The notes beneath the pieces are model-generated. The model saw nothing but the letters and a program-made list of their open reading frames with translations. It was not told the DNA's origin and searched no databases. Below are positions 34,116-43,318 of a stretch of 47,939 bases of DNA, piece by piece; positions within the stretch are counted from its first letter, which is position 1; each line of letters begins with the position of its first letter. A program made the translations under genes and the position numbers. The stretch is taken from NCBI GenBank assembly GCA_031382215.1, contig JANMYQ010000177.1, positions 1 through 47,939 on the forward strand, in the 5' to 3' direction. Source of the stretch: LGRD01 sp031382215. Its GTDB lineage: Bacteria > Pseudomonadota > Gammaproteobacteria > Burkholderiales > Burkholderiaceae_C.

Positions 34116-36653
34116 TCAACCCGGCGAGACGGCCGGCTCGGTCAGCAGCTCGCCCACCTGCAGCGGGTTGAGCGGGCGCGCCAGCAGATAGCCCTGCCCG
34201 ATCGTCGCACCGAGCTGCTTCAGGCGCTGCAGTTGTTCGTGCGTCTCGATGCCTTCGGCCACCACGTCCTTGTTGAGCGAGCGGCCGAGCGACACCACGG
34301 TGCGCACGATCTCGACGTTCTGCGCGCTGTGCTGCATGCCGATCACGAACGAGCGGTCGATCTTCAGGCAGTCGAACGGCAAGGTGCTCAGGTAGGCCAG
34401 CGACGAGTAGCCGGTGCCGAAGTCGTCGATGCCGAGCTTCACGCCCAGCGCCCGCAACTCGGCCAGCGCCAGCATCGCGACCTCGCGGTGTTCCATCAAG
34501 GTGCTCTCGGTGATCTCGAGCACGAGCTGGCGGGCCGGCAGGCCGTGCTGTTCGAGCGCGCTGCGCACATGAGGCACGAACTCGGGCTTGGCCAGGTCCT
34601 TGCCGGACACGTTCACGTGCATCACCAACTCACCCAGGTGCGGCGCCTGGCGGCACCAGGCCGCATGCTGGCGCACCGCTTCGTCCACCGCCCAGCGCGT
34701 CAGCGCCTCGATGCAGCCGGTCTCTTCGGCCAGCGTAATGAACACACCCGGGCTGATGGCGCCGCGCACCGGGTGGACCCAGCGCGCCAGCGCCTCGAAG
34801 CCGCACAGCCGGTACGGCTCGAGCTGGAACAGCGGCTGGTAGGCGAGCGCCAGCTGGCCCTCGCCGATGGCGCGGCGCAGGTCGGCTTCGAGCTGCAGCT
34901 TGTGCCCGAGCTGCTCGGTCAGGCTGGTGTCGAACAGCGCCAGGCGGCCCTTGCCGTCACCCTTGGCCTTGTACATGGCCAGGTCGGCGTTGCGCAGCAC
35001 TTCGTCGGCGTCGCGGTATTCGGTGTCGCAAAAGGTCAGGCCGATGCTGGCCGCCGGCCGCACTTCGGTACCGTTGATCTTGACCGGCTGCTCCAGCGAA
35101 TGGCGCAGGCGTTCACCCAGGCGCACCAGGTCGTCGCGCGACGAATGATCGCCATTGCCCTCAAGCAGGATCGCAAATTCGTCGCCGCCCAGCCGCGCCA
35201 CCAGATCGCCCGGGCGCACGCCGGCGCTGATGCGCGCGGCCGCCACTTTCAGCAACTGGTCGCCGGCTGGGTGACCCAGGCTGTCGTTGACGATCTTGAA
35301 GCGGTCCAGGTCCAGGCACATCACCGCAAAGCCGGCGCGCGGATCCTGGCGGTGCCGCTCGACGGCCACGTTCAGGCGTTGCTGGAAGCAGTTGCGGTTG
35401 GCCAGGTCGGTCAGGCTGTCGTGATAGGCGATGTGGCGCAGGTCGCCTTCGGCGCGGCGCCGCGAGGTGATGTCGTGCAACTGGTAGATCAGGCCGGCCT
35501 GGCCGGTCGTCGCATCGCCGAACAGGCCGCAGTGCAGCGACACCCAGATCTCGCCCCTGGAGCGGTCGTGCGACAGGCAGCGCATCTCGATCGAGAACGA
35601 TTCCTGGTGGCGCGTGGAAATGCCGGCCGCATGGCGCTCCAGCAGCGCCGCGTCGCCCGGGTGCAGCAGGCCGCCGAACGGCTGGCCCAGCACGTGTTCG
35701 GGCTGGCAGGCCACCAGCGCGCACAAGGCCTGGTTGACCTGCAGGACCTGGCCCTGCGGCGACACGATGGCCATGCCGATCGCGGCGTGCGTGAACGCGG
35801 CGTGAAAGCGCTGCTGGTTCTGCACCGCCTCGAGTTCGGCCGCCTCGACCCGCTCTTCCTGCGCCTGGTGCTCGGCGATCTGGTGCCCGAAGTGGCTGCG
35901 CAGCATCGCCAGGCCCACACCCACCACGCCCACGCCGACCGCCACCACCGAGCGCCCGAACTGCTGTGCGTTGAGCGACAGCACACCGGCCATCAGCGAC
36001 GCGACCAGGTACACCGCGCCCATGCCCGAGGCATCGGCAAACCACTCTTTCAGGCGCAGCGAGCGGCCGTGCTTGAGGCACACCACCTGCATCAGCGGCA
36101 TGGTGCTGGCCGGCAAGTAACACACCGCGGCCAGCGCCAGCGCGGCCAGGTGGGCGCCGGCCGAAGGCACACCGGCGGCCAGCAGCGCCGGGTCGGCCCA
36201 TTCGAACAGCAAACCGCTGGCGTACATGGCCAGCGCCGCGGTGGCGGTGGTGGCAATGCGGCTGCTCACGCGCGCCGAACTGCGCGTGCAGGCGATGCCG
36301 CCTTCGAGCGCCGCTGCCAGCGCCGCCGGTGCCGCGCCGTACAGCGCCAGCAGCAGGAAGACGAACACGTCGCCGACCGCGATCGAATGTTTGGTGCGCG
36401 GAATGGCGACCGGAAACGCCGCAGCGAGCGCGACGATCATCATCCACGCGACCACCTGCACGATGTCGCCCGCCGGCAGCCGCACCACCTGCCAACCCGC
36501 AACCCCCATCGACAGCGCACCGGCCAGCGCCAGCACGAGCCAGAAGCGCGTGGCAATCACGTTGTAGTCGAAGAGGTGCACGCGCCGGAACGCAGCCCAG
36601 CCGCGGCCTGCGGGCGCGCGCTCGGCGGGTCGATGGAGGTCGATCGCAGACAT
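34116..36653 (-). CDS. membrane PAS-GGDEF-EAL cyclic-di-GMP protein
   Basis: The 845-residue product is taken from MSAIDLHRPAERAP; the longer frame upstream looks non-coding. Residues ~30-240 hold seven or eight hydrophobic segments, followed by a coiled coil (AEHQAQEERVEAAELEAVQN), a PAS domain (FTHAAIGMAIVSPQGQVLQV), GGDEF (RLGGDEFAILL intact, with an upstream RxxD inhibitory site RPGD) and EAL (FEALARWVHP, IDDFGTGYSSLAYL, VVAEGIET). Both catalytic motif sets look intact, so it may make and degrade c-di-GMP. The sensed signal is unknown. The 246 bases before it hold nothing recognised. Confidence 0.92.
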   Translation of the reverse strand: MSAIDLHRPAERAPAGRGWAAFRRVHLFDYNVIATRFWLVLALAGALSMGVAGWQVVRLPAGDIVQVVAWMMIVALAAAFPVAIPRTKHSIAVGDVFVFLLLALYGAAPAALAAALEGGIACTRSSARVSSRIATTATAALAMYASGLLFEWADPALLAAGVPSAGAHLAALALAAVCYLPASTMPLMQVVCLKHGRSLRLKEWFADASGMGAVYLVASLMAGVLSLNAQQFGRSVVAVGVGVVGVGLAMLRSHFGHQIAEHQAQEERVEAAELEAVQNQQRFHAAFTHAAIGMAIVSPQGQVLQVNQALCALVACQPEHVLGQPFGGLLHPGDAALLERHAAGISTRHQESFSIEMRCLSHDRSRGEIWVSLHCGLFGDATTGQAGLIYQLHDITSRRRAEGDLRHIAYHDSLTDLANRNCFQQRLNVAVERHRQDPRAGFAVMCLDLDRFKIVNDSLGHPAGDQLLKVAAARISAGVRPGDLVARLGGDEFAILLEGNGDHSSRDDLVRLGERLRHSLEQPVKINGTEVRPAASIGLTFCDTEYRDADEVLRNADLAMYKAKGDGKGRLALFDTSLTEQLGHKLQLEADLRRAIGEGQLALAYQPLFQLEPYRLCGFEALARWVHPVRGAISPGVFITLAEETGCIEALTRWAVDEAVRQHAAWCRQAPHLGELVMHVNVSGKDLAKPEFVPHVRSALEQHGLPARQLVLEITESTLMEHREVAMLALAELRALGVKLGIDDFGTGYSSLAYLSTLPFDCLKIDRSFVIGMQHSAQNVEIVRTVVSLGRSLNKDVVAEGIETHEQLQRLKQLGATIGQGYLLARPLNPLQVGELLTEPAVSPG

Positions 36654-36899
36654 GGTCGGTGCGGACTGGGAACGTGGCGCTCGGGAGGCTTCCTCGCGGG
36701 ACGCGAAGAATGCAGACTCTGCGCAGATCGGTGCGGGCGCGGGGTTCTTGAGGCGGATCGGCCGCAGAGCGGCGAGAACCGGAACTCTTTCGCGACGTGC
36801 GGTCGCCTTCTCGGGCAGTGCGCCGACGAAAGGCGCGGCCGCAGTGTCAGCAAACTTCGAGGTTGGCGCTCGCTTCGAAGGCGCTGAAGGCAAATTGAT

Positions 36900-38000
36900 T
36901 CATGACGTCCCCCACACGTCGTTGGCCACCTCGACCACACGCTCCAGCTTGTGCCACTGGTCGTCCTGCGACAGCGCGTTGCCGTGGTGGGTGCTCGAGA
37001 AACCGCACTGCGGCGACAGGCACAGGTCGTCCAGCGGCACGAACTTCGCGGCTTCATCGATGCGGCGCTTCAGTTCGTCCTTCGACTCCAGCTCGCCGAG
37101 CTTGGTGGTGACGAGGCCCAGCACCACCTTCTTGCCTTTCGGCAGGATCTTCAAGGGCTCGAAGCCGCCAGCGCGGGCGCTGTCGAACTCCATGAAGTAG
37201 CCGTCGACGTTCGTCGAGAACATCGCCTCGACCACCGGGTCGTACCCGCCCTCGGCGACCCAGGCACTCTTGAAGTTGCCGCGGCAGGTGTGGATCGTGA
37301 CCGTCATGTCGGCCGGCTTGCCGATCAGCGCAGCGTTGATGGTCTGTGCGTAGATCTTCGGCAGCGCCGCCGGGTCATCGCCATTGGCGCGGCAGTTGGC
37401 CTGGATTTTCGGGTCGCACAGGTAGGCGAAGGTGATGTCGTCGAGCTGCAGGTAGCGGCAACCGGCCTCGGCAAGGTAGGCGATCGCAACGCGGTAGGCC
37501 GCTGCCACATCGGCCCAGAATTCGGCCAGATCAGGGTAGGCCGTGGCCGAGATCGCCGCGCGCCCGCCGCGCAGGTGCAGCATCGACGGCGACGGGATCG
37601 TCATCTTCGGCGTGCCGCCCGACCCGACCACCGACTTCAGGAAGGCGAAGTGATCGGCCATGATCGGCAGGCTGCAACCGACCTTGCCGGTCACGGTGGC
37701 GATCGGCGGCTGCTCCTGGCCGGCGACCCTGAACTTCGGGCCGTCGTTGGCTTTCACGGTCACGCCGTCGAGCTGGCCCAAAAAGTCCAGGTGCCACCAG
37801 TCGCGCCGGAACTCGCCATCGGTGATGCTGTGCAGTCCGGCCTGCTGCTGGCGCCGCACCGCGTCGCGGACCGCCTGGTCTTCGGCCGCGGCGAGCGCCG
37901 CGGCGTCGAGCTCGCCGCGCTTCCATGACGCGCGTGCAATCGCCAACGCCTCCGGCCGCAACAGGCTGCCCACCTGGTCGGCACGGAACGGCGCGGCCAT
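36900..38000 (-). CDS. MetE C-terminal-like cobalamin-independent methyltransferase
   Basis: The 366-residue product begins MAAPFRADQVGSLLRPEALA and matches the short, single-barrel relatives of methionine synthase MetE. Likely zinc ligands are His and Cys in IHTCRGN, Glu in GYFMEFDSARAG and Cys in LCLSPQCGFSST. Conserved TDGEFRRDWWHLDF is also present. Without the MetE N-terminal barrel the methyl donor is uncertain: small relatives may use other methylated donors or detoxify thiols. It starts 4 bases after the iorB stop, so it is co-transcribed with a molybdenum hydroxylase. Confidence 0.85.
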   Translation of the reverse strand: MAAPFRADQVGSLLRPEALAIARASWKRGELDAAALAAAEDQAVRDAVRRQQQAGLHSITDGEFRRDWWHLDFLGQLDGVTVKANDGPKFRVAGQEQPPIATVTGKVGCSLPIMADHFAFLKSVVGSGGTPKMTIPSPSMLHLRGGRAAISATAYPDLAEFWADVAAAYRVAIAYLAEAGCRYLQLDDITFAYLCDPKIQANCRANGDDPAALPKIYAQTINAALIGKPADMTVTIHTCRGNFKSAWVAEGGYDPVVEAMFSTNVDGYFMEFDSARAGGFEPLKILPKGKKVVLGLVTTKLGELESKDELKRRIDEAAKFVPLDDLCLSPQCGFSSTHHGNALSQDDQWHKLERVVEVANDVWGTS

Positions 38001-38004
38001 CGCG

Positions 38005-40206
38005 TCAAGCCTTCTTCAAGGCCGACGGGTCGATCGGCAACGACCGAATGCGCTTGCCAGTGGCTGCGAAGATCGCGTTGACCACCGCCGGCGCAATCGG
38101 CGGCGTGCCCGGTTCGCCGATGCCGCCGGCCGCTTCGGTGCTGGGCAGGATGTGCACCTCGACCTTGGGCATCTCGTTCATGCGCAGGACCGGATAGTCG
38201 TGGAAGTTGCCCTGCTCGACCTTGCCGTCCTTCAAGGTGATCTTGCCGTACAGCGCCGCGCTCAGGCCGTAGACGATCGAGCCTTCGATCTGGCGCCGGA
38301 TGATCTCGGGGTTGACCGTCACGCCGCAGTCCACCACCGCCACCACGCGGTGCACCTTGGGCGTGCCGTCGGCCGCGACCGACACCTCGGCCACCTCGGC
38401 CACGTAGCTGCCGAAGCTCTGCGCCACCGCGATGCCGCGGAACACGCCGGCCGGCAGTGGCTTGCCCCAGCCGGCCTTGTCGGCCGCGGCTTCGAGCACC
38501 GCTTTGTAGCGCGGCTGCTTGCTCAGCAGGCCACGGCGGAACTCATAAGGATCCTTCTTCGCCGCCGTCGCCAACTCGTCGATGAAACCTTCCATGAAGA
38601 AGATGTTCTGCGAGTGCCCGACCGAACGCCAGAACCACACCTGCGGCCCCGGTTCGGCGCGGCCGTAGGCAATGCGCTGGTTGTCGATGTCGTACGGGTG
38701 GTCGGCAATGCCTTCCATCGCGAAGGTGTCGACGCCGTTGTCGGGGATCTTCATGAAGCCCGAGCCGCCCATGATGGAGGGCGAGCCCACGCCCACCTTC
38801 AGCATCGACGGCTTGCCTTGCGCATCAACCGCGCCCGAAAAGCGCGCCACCGACGCGGGGCGATAGAAGCCCGCGGCCATGTCGTCTTCGCGCGTGTAGA
38901 CCAGCTTCACCGGCTTGCCGCTGATCTTGCTGAGCAAGGTCGCGTCGATCGCGAAGTCGGGCGCAAAGCGGCGCCCGAAACCGCCGCCCAGCATCAAGGT
39001 GTTGACCTTGACCTTGCCCGGCGCGGCCGACGCCACCTGGGCCAGGATGCCTTGCGCCGGGCCCTGGCTTTGGGTGCCGGCCCAGATCTCGACCGTTGCA
39101 TCGGCGCCCGTGCCCTGCACCCACGCGGTGCAGTTCATCGGCTCCATGCAGGCGTGCGCCAAGTACGGCGCCTCGTAAAGCGCGTCCACCGTGGCGGCGC
39201 TGGTGGCCGACGCGTCGCGCAGGTTGCCCTTGTCCAGCGCCACGGCGTCGGCCTTGTCGGCGCCCTCGGTCAGCATGGCGGTGACCTTGGCCGACGACAA
39301 ACCGGCCGTCTCGCCCTGGTCCCACTGGATCACGAGCGCATCACGGCCCTTCTTCGCGGCCCAGTAGCCGGTGGCCAGCACCGCCACGCCATGCGGAAGG
39401 GTGATGACCTGCTGCACGCCCTTGACCGCCTTGGCCTTCGAGTCGTCAACCTTGGCCGGCTTGGCACCGGGCAGCGGCGCACGCGCCATCACCGCCACCA
39501 GCATGCCGGGCACCTGGGCGTCGATGCCGAACTTGGCCGTGCCGTTGACCTTGGACGGTGTGTCCAGCCGCTTCACGGGCTTGCCGATCAGCTTGAAGTT
39601 CTTGCTGTCCTTGAGCTTCGGGTTGGTGGGCACAGGCTGCTTGGCCGCCTCGGCCACGAGCGAACCGTAGCTCAGCTTCTTGCCGTTCGGCGCGATCACC
39701 TGGCCGTTCTCGGTGCGCAAGGTCGAAGCGTCGAGCTTCCATTGCGCGGCGGCCGCGGCCACCAGCATTTCGCGCGCGGCAGCGCCGGCCTTGCGCATCG
39801 GTTCGTAGTGGGCCCGCACCGTGGTGCTGCCGCCGGTGGCCTGCATGCCGAAGGCCGGGTTGTTGTAGGCCACGTCGGCCGGCGCCTGCTCGACGCTGAC
39901 CTTGCTCCAGTCGGCGTCCAACTCTTCAGCCAGCAGCATCGGGATCGCGGTGGACACGCCCTGCCCCATCTCGACCGAGCCGGTGACCACGGTCACGCGG
40001 TTGTCGGGCGTGATGCGCAGGAACGCATTCGGCGCGAACACCGCTGTAGTGGGCGATGCGGCCAACGCACGGCCGGTGGCGGTGGGCAGCGCAAAGCCGA
40101 CCACCAGCGCGGCGGCGCCGCCCGCCTTCAGGAAGCCGCGGCGCGAGGTTCGGGCCGAAGCAGCGTCGTCTTGCGCTGCCACCACGTCGAACTCATTGCG
40201 GTCCAT
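38005..40206 (-). CDS. iorB: molybdopterin-binding subunit of isoquinoline-1-oxidoreductase-type hydroxylase
   Basis: The 733-residue product has a Tat signal early in the chain (TSRRGFLKAGGAAALVVGFA), so it is exported folded. The xanthine-oxidase-family large subunit shows TGSVEMGQGVSTAIPMLLAE, GGFGRRFAPDFAIDA, PYLAHACMEPMNCTAWVQG and the C-terminal GGIGEPGTPPIAPAVVNAIF, where GEPGTPP holds the catalytic Glu. It pairs with the [2Fe-2S] subunit encoded 2 bases upstream. Family members hydroxylate N-heterocycles or oxidise aldehydes; the substrate here is open. The symbol denotes the family type. Confidence 0.9.
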   Translation of the reverse strand: MDRNEFDVVAAQDDAASARTSRRGFLKAGGAAALVVGFALPTATGRALAASPTTAVFAPNAFLRITPDNRVTVVTGSVEMGQGVSTAIPMLLAEELDADWSKVSVEQAPADVAYNNPAFGMQATGGSTTVRAHYEPMRKAGAAAREMLVAAAAAQWKLDASTLRTENGQVIAPNGKKLSYGSLVAEAAKQPVPTNPKLKDSKNFKLIGKPVKRLDTPSKVNGTAKFGIDAQVPGMLVAVMARAPLPGAKPAKVDDSKAKAVKGVQQVITLPHGVAVLATGYWAAKKGRDALVIQWDQGETAGLSSAKVTAMLTEGADKADAVALDKGNLRDASATSAATVDALYEAPYLAHACMEPMNCTAWVQGTGADATVEIWAGTQSQGPAQGILAQVASAAPGKVKVNTLMLGGGFGRRFAPDFAIDATLLSKISGKPVKLVYTREDDMAAGFYRPASVARFSGAVDAQGKPSMLKVGVGSPSIMGGSGFMKIPDNGVDTFAMEGIADHPYDIDNQRIAYGRAEPGPQVWFWRSVGHSQNIFFMEGFIDELATAAKKDPYEFRRGLLSKQPRYKAVLEAAADKAGWGKPLPAGVFRGIAVAQSFGSYVAEVAEVSVAADGTPKVHRVVAVVDCGVTVNPEIIRRQIEGSIVYGLSAALYGKITLKDGKVEQGNFHDYPVLRMNEMPKVEVHILPSTEAAGGIGEPGTPPIAPAVVNAIFAATGKRIRSLPIDPSALKKA

Positions 40207-40208
40207 GC

Positions 40209-40676
40209 TCAGGCTCCCTTGCTCAAGGTGACCGAAGCGTCCTTGATGGCCGCGCGGATCTGGTTGTAGGTGCCGCAGCGGCACACGTTGCCGCTCATGG
40301 CGTTGTCGATGTCGGCGTCGCTGGGCTTCTTGTTGTCGGCCAGCAGCGCGCAGGCGCTCATGATCTGGCCCGACTGGCAGTAGCCGCACTGCGGCACGTC
40401 GTGGCTGACCCACGCGGCCTGCACGGCCTTGCCGGTGCGCGTGCCTGCCATGGCTTCGATCGTCGTGACCTTCTTACCGGCGGCGGCCGACATCGGCGTG
40501 GAGCACGAGCGCACCGGCTTGCCGTCCAGGTGCACGGTGCAGGCGCCGCACAGCGCCATGCCGCAACCGAACTTGGTGCCGGTCAGCTGCAGTTGTTCGC
40601 GAAGCGCCCACAAGAGCGGCATGTCCGGCTCGGCATCTACCGACACGGCTTTGCCATTGACTGTGATCTTGATCAT
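40209..40676 (-). CDS. iorA: [2Fe-2S] subunit of isoquinoline-1-oxidoreductase-type hydroxylase
   Basis: The 155-residue product starts MIKITVNGKAVSVDAEPDMP. It carries the plant-type [2Fe-2S] cluster motif (FGCGMALCGACTVHLDG) and the second C-terminal cluster ligands (PQCGYCQSGQIMSA, GNVCRCGTYNQIRAAI). It transfers electrons from the molybdopterin subunit, normally to a c-type cytochrome or another acceptor. It has no export signal and would be carried across with the Tat-tagged partner. It heads the three-gene iorA-iorB-metE-like operon. Confidence 0.93.
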   Translation of the reverse strand: MIKITVNGKAVSVDAEPDMPLLWALREQLQLTGTKFGCGMALCGACTVHLDGKPVRSCSTPMSAAAGKKVTTIEAMAGTRTGKAVQAAWVSHDVPQCGYCQSGQIMSACALLADNKKPSDADIDNAMSGNVCRCGTYNQIRAAIKDASVTLSKGA

Positions 40677-40859
40677 CTGAGGTGTCTCCAGTGGGTCCGG
40701 CCCGCCGAGTCGGGGCCATGACGAGGGAGGCAAGCCTAGCGCAAAGCCCGGCACGTTGCAGGGCCGCGCCCTTTCGGCTGGGCGCATCGCTCGGAGAAGC
40801 GGGACAAATCGGTTTCACATCGGGGTTTGCCCGCTGGCGGGATCGGCGAAGCTCGCTGC

Positions 40860-42896
40860 ATGACACTCCCACCGATCGCTCCGTCGCTGTTGCGCTGGTT
40901 CGCCACGCTCAAGTTCAAGATCGTCGCGATGGCGGTGGCCACCGGCATGCTGTCGGCGCTGGGCACGACGCAGCTGGTGCTGACGACCACGCAAGCCGAC
41001 ATCAGCGAGCTGCTGCTGCACAACGACCGGCAGGACCTGGAGCGGGTTGCCGCGCTGCTGGCCGACAAGGTGGACATGCTCGAGCTCACGCTCAGCGCGG
41101 TGGCGCAGCAGGTCACGCCCGACCTGTGGCAGGACCGGCTGGCGATGACGCGCTTCCTGGTCGACAAACCATCGGCCGGCGCGCTGTTCGACAGCGTCAT
41201 CGTCGCCGGCCCCACCGGCGGCGTGCTGGCGCGCGTGGTGCGCGGTGTGCCGACGAACGAGTCGATCAACATCGCCGACCGCGAATACTTCCGGGCCGCA
41301 ATGGCGACCGACCAGCCGGTCATCTCGGAGCCGCTGGTCGGCCGGCTCAGCAACGCGCCGCTGCTGGTGATTGCGGTGCCGGTGCTGGAGCGCGACGGCA
41401 AGGTGGCCGGCATCGTGGCCGGCACGCTGGCGCTGCGCTCGGCGAGCCTGTTTTCCAGCCTCATCGGTGCGGCGCAGCCCGACGGCTCGCGCAACCTGGT
41501 GATGAATCGCCAGGGCGTGCTGCTGGCCCACCCCGACCCGGAACGCGTGCTCGGCAAGGCCGACCAGGAACCCGGCCTGGCCGGAATCTTCAATCGCTGG
41601 CACGACTCGGGCAGCCCGATCGACACCGCCGGCACGGCCAACCTGTCGGACGAACACATGGTGTCGATGGCCGGCATACCGACCACCGACTGGGTGCTGG
41701 TGCGCCTGACGCCACAGGCCATCGCCTGGGCGCCGGTGGCCGCCGCGCAGCGCACCGCCTGGCTCGCCGCCGCAGGCGTCGGCCTGCTCGCGGCGCTGCT
41801 GGCCGGCGTGGGGGCGTGGTTCGTGACACGACCGATCTCGGCGCTGCGCAAGCGTGCCGAACTGATGCTGCTGGACCCTGGCCCGCCGATCGATGCCGCC
41901 CCGAGCGGGCACGGCGAGGTCGGTGAACTGGCGCGCGCCTTCGACCAGGTGGTTGAGCAGCGCCAGCGCCGCCAAGGCGAAACGCAAGCGCTGCTGCAGC
42001 AGCTCGAAGCCGTGCTGGACCACGCCGAGGTCGGTATCGCACTCACGCGCAACGGCCAATTCGAGTTGGTGAGCCGGCACTTCTGCCGCATCTTCCGCTG
42101 TGACAAACAAGACGCGGTGGGCCAGTCCACCCGCATGATCCACGCCAGCGACGAGGCCTACCAGGCCTTCTCGGATCGCGCCCACCCGCTGTTCATGGCG
42201 CACGGTGTCTTCGAAGGCGAGGTCGAGCTGGTGCGCCGCTCCGGCCAGGCGTTCTGGGCCCAGATGCGCGGGCGCGCGGTGGTGGCCGGCGACCGTTCGC
42301 AAGGCACGATCTGGACCATTGAAGATGTGACCGATGTGCGCGAGCATCGCGAGCGGCTGGCCTGGACGTCCAACCACGACTCGCTCACCGGCCTGGCCAA
42401 CCGCGCCGCGTTCGAGGTGCTGCTCGAGCGCGCCACCGACCGCGCCGGCAGCGTACCGTTCTGCGCGCTGTTCATCGACCTCGACCGCTTCAAGCTCGTC
42501 AACGACACCGGCGGCCACGCTGCCGGCGACGCGCTGCTGCGCGACGTGGCCCACGCGCTGGCGGCACAGGTGCGCGGCACCGACACGGTGGCACGCCTGG
42601 GCGGCGACGAGTTTGCGGTGCTGCTGGGCGGCTGCCCGCTGGCCCAGGCCAAAGTGGTGGCCGAAAAGTTGCGCCTCGCGGTAATCAACTACCGGCTGGT
42701 GTGGGAGAACCAGAGTTTCGGCGTCGGCGCCAGCATTGGCCTGGTGCCGGTGGATGGCTCGTTCACCAGTGCTGCCGAGGTGCTGCGTGCCGCCGACTCG
42801 GCGTGTTATGCGGCCAAGAAGCAAGGCCGCAACTGCGTGGCGCAGCACGGCCAGCCGGTCGCGGCGGCGCGCGAGGTGCTGCAGGAATTGCCGTAG
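40860..42896 (+). CDS. membrane diguanylate cyclase (Cache-HAMP-PAS-GGDEF)
   Basis: The 678-residue product starts MTLPPIAPSLLRWFATLKFK. It has one membrane segment (IVAMAVATGMLSALGTTQLV), a ~250-residue periplasmic double-Cache-like sensor (NIADREYFRAAMATDQPVIS, NLVMNRQGVLLAHPDPERVL), a second membrane segment (LAAAGVGLLAALLAGVGAWF), a HAMP linker beginning VTRPISALRKRAELM, a PAS domain (AEVGIALTRNGQFELVSRHF) and GGDEF (VARLGGDEFAVLL) with the RGTD inhibitory site five residues before GGDEF. No EAL domain follows, so it is predicted to synthesise c-di-GMP in response to an outside ligand. It is divergent from iorA over 183 bases. Confidence 0.93.
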   Translation: MTLPPIAPSLLRWFATLKFKIVAMAVATGMLSALGTTQLVLTTTQADISELLLHNDRQDLERVAALLADKVDMLELTLSAVAQQVTPDLWQDRLAMTRFLVDKPSAGALFDSVIVAGPTGGVLARVVRGVPTNESINIADREYFRAAMATDQPVISEPLVGRLSNAPLLVIAVPVLERDGKVAGIVAGTLALRSASLFSSLIGAAQPDGSRNLVMNRQGVLLAHPDPERVLGKADQEPGLAGIFNRWHDSGSPIDTAGTANLSDEHMVSMAGIPTTDWVLVRLTPQAIAWAPVAAAQRTAWLAAAGVGLLAALLAGVGAWFVTRPISALRKRAELMLLDPGPPIDAAPSGHGEVGELARAFDQVVEQRQRRQGETQALLQQLEAVLDHAEVGIALTRNGQFELVSRHFCRIFRCDKQDAVGQSTRMIHASDEAYQAFSDRAHPLFMAHGVFEGEVELVRRSGQAFWAQMRGRAVVAGDRSQGTIWTIEDVTDVREHRERLAWTSNHDSLTGLANRAAFEVLLERATDRAGSVPFCALFIDLDRFKLVNDTGGHAAGDALLRDVAHALAAQVRGTDTVARLGGDEFAVLLGGCPLAQAKVVAEKLRLAVINYRLVWENQSFGVGASIGLVPVDGSFTSAAEVLRAADSACYAAKKQGRNCVAQHGQPVAAAREVLQELP

Positions 42897-43041
42897 CTCG
42901 CCAATCGCAGCGGACTGCGGCTCGGCCCGGCAAAACCGCAGCCTGTCGCAAACCGCTGTCACTGCCGGGCCCCGGCTCCTAGAGTTCATTTCGACGCGGT
43001 GAAGCACCGCGCCGAATGCACCCAGACTCAAGGAGCCCACC

Positions 43042-43296
43042 ATGATCGACCGCTTCTTCCTCGCCGCACTGACCCTCTGCCTGCTCGCGGCGGGCACGCT
43101 GGCCATCGGAACGGCGTTGTTCGAAGGCAAGCGCCCGGCGCAAGCACAGGCACAGGCACAGGCACAGGCACAAGCGCAGGCGCAACCCCAAGTGGTTCAG
43201 TTGCCGAGGGTCGAAGTCATCGGCAAGCGGATCGACAACGGCACCGCGTGGGCCCGGACCGAAGACGACGAACCGGCGGCGAGCAAGCCGCAGTGA
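43042..43296 (+). CDS. small membrane-anchored protein with Ala-Gln repeat
   Basis: The 84-residue product has a hydrophobic N-terminus (FFLAALTLCLLAAGTLAIGT), then seven Ala-Gln pairs, then a short conserved-looking VQLPRVEVIGKRI and an acidic end (TEDDEPAAS). The start follows CAAGGAGCCCACC, a strong ribosome site. PRVEVIGKR motifs occur in short exported proteins of Burkholderiales, but I do not know a function. The Ala-Gln run is encoded by seven six-base units. It is probably anchored or secreted. Confidence 0.65.
   Translation: MIDRFFLAALTLCLLAAGTLAIGTALFEGKRPAQAQAQAQAQAQAQAQPQVVQLPRVEVIGKRIDNGTAWARTEDDEPAASKPQ
43144..43185 (+). repeat. hexanucleotide repeat (GCACAG-like, seven units)
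   Basis: Four GCACAG units are followed by GCACAA, GCGCAG and GCGCAA. Each unit is in frame and encodes Ala-Gln, so copy-number change would alter protein length without a frameshift. Confidence 0.8.
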
Positions 43297-43318
43297 TGTT
43301 CCGCGACCCTGCCGTCGA

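Noticed and set aside
33705..36887. A 1060-residue open frame on the plus strand, antisense to the GGDEF-EAL gene
   Set aside because: The opposite strand encodes intact GGDEF and EAL motifs; this frame has only low-complexity composition.
36654..36899. A riboswitch or regulatory RNA near the methyltransferase gene
   Set aside because: This gap lies downstream of that gene, and the 4-base gap before its start leaves no room for a leader; no conserved RNA motif was seen.
37660..40269. An 869-residue plus-strand frame opposite iorB and the methyltransferase
   Set aside because: It has no recognisable domain and is fully explained by codon structure of the genes on the other strand.
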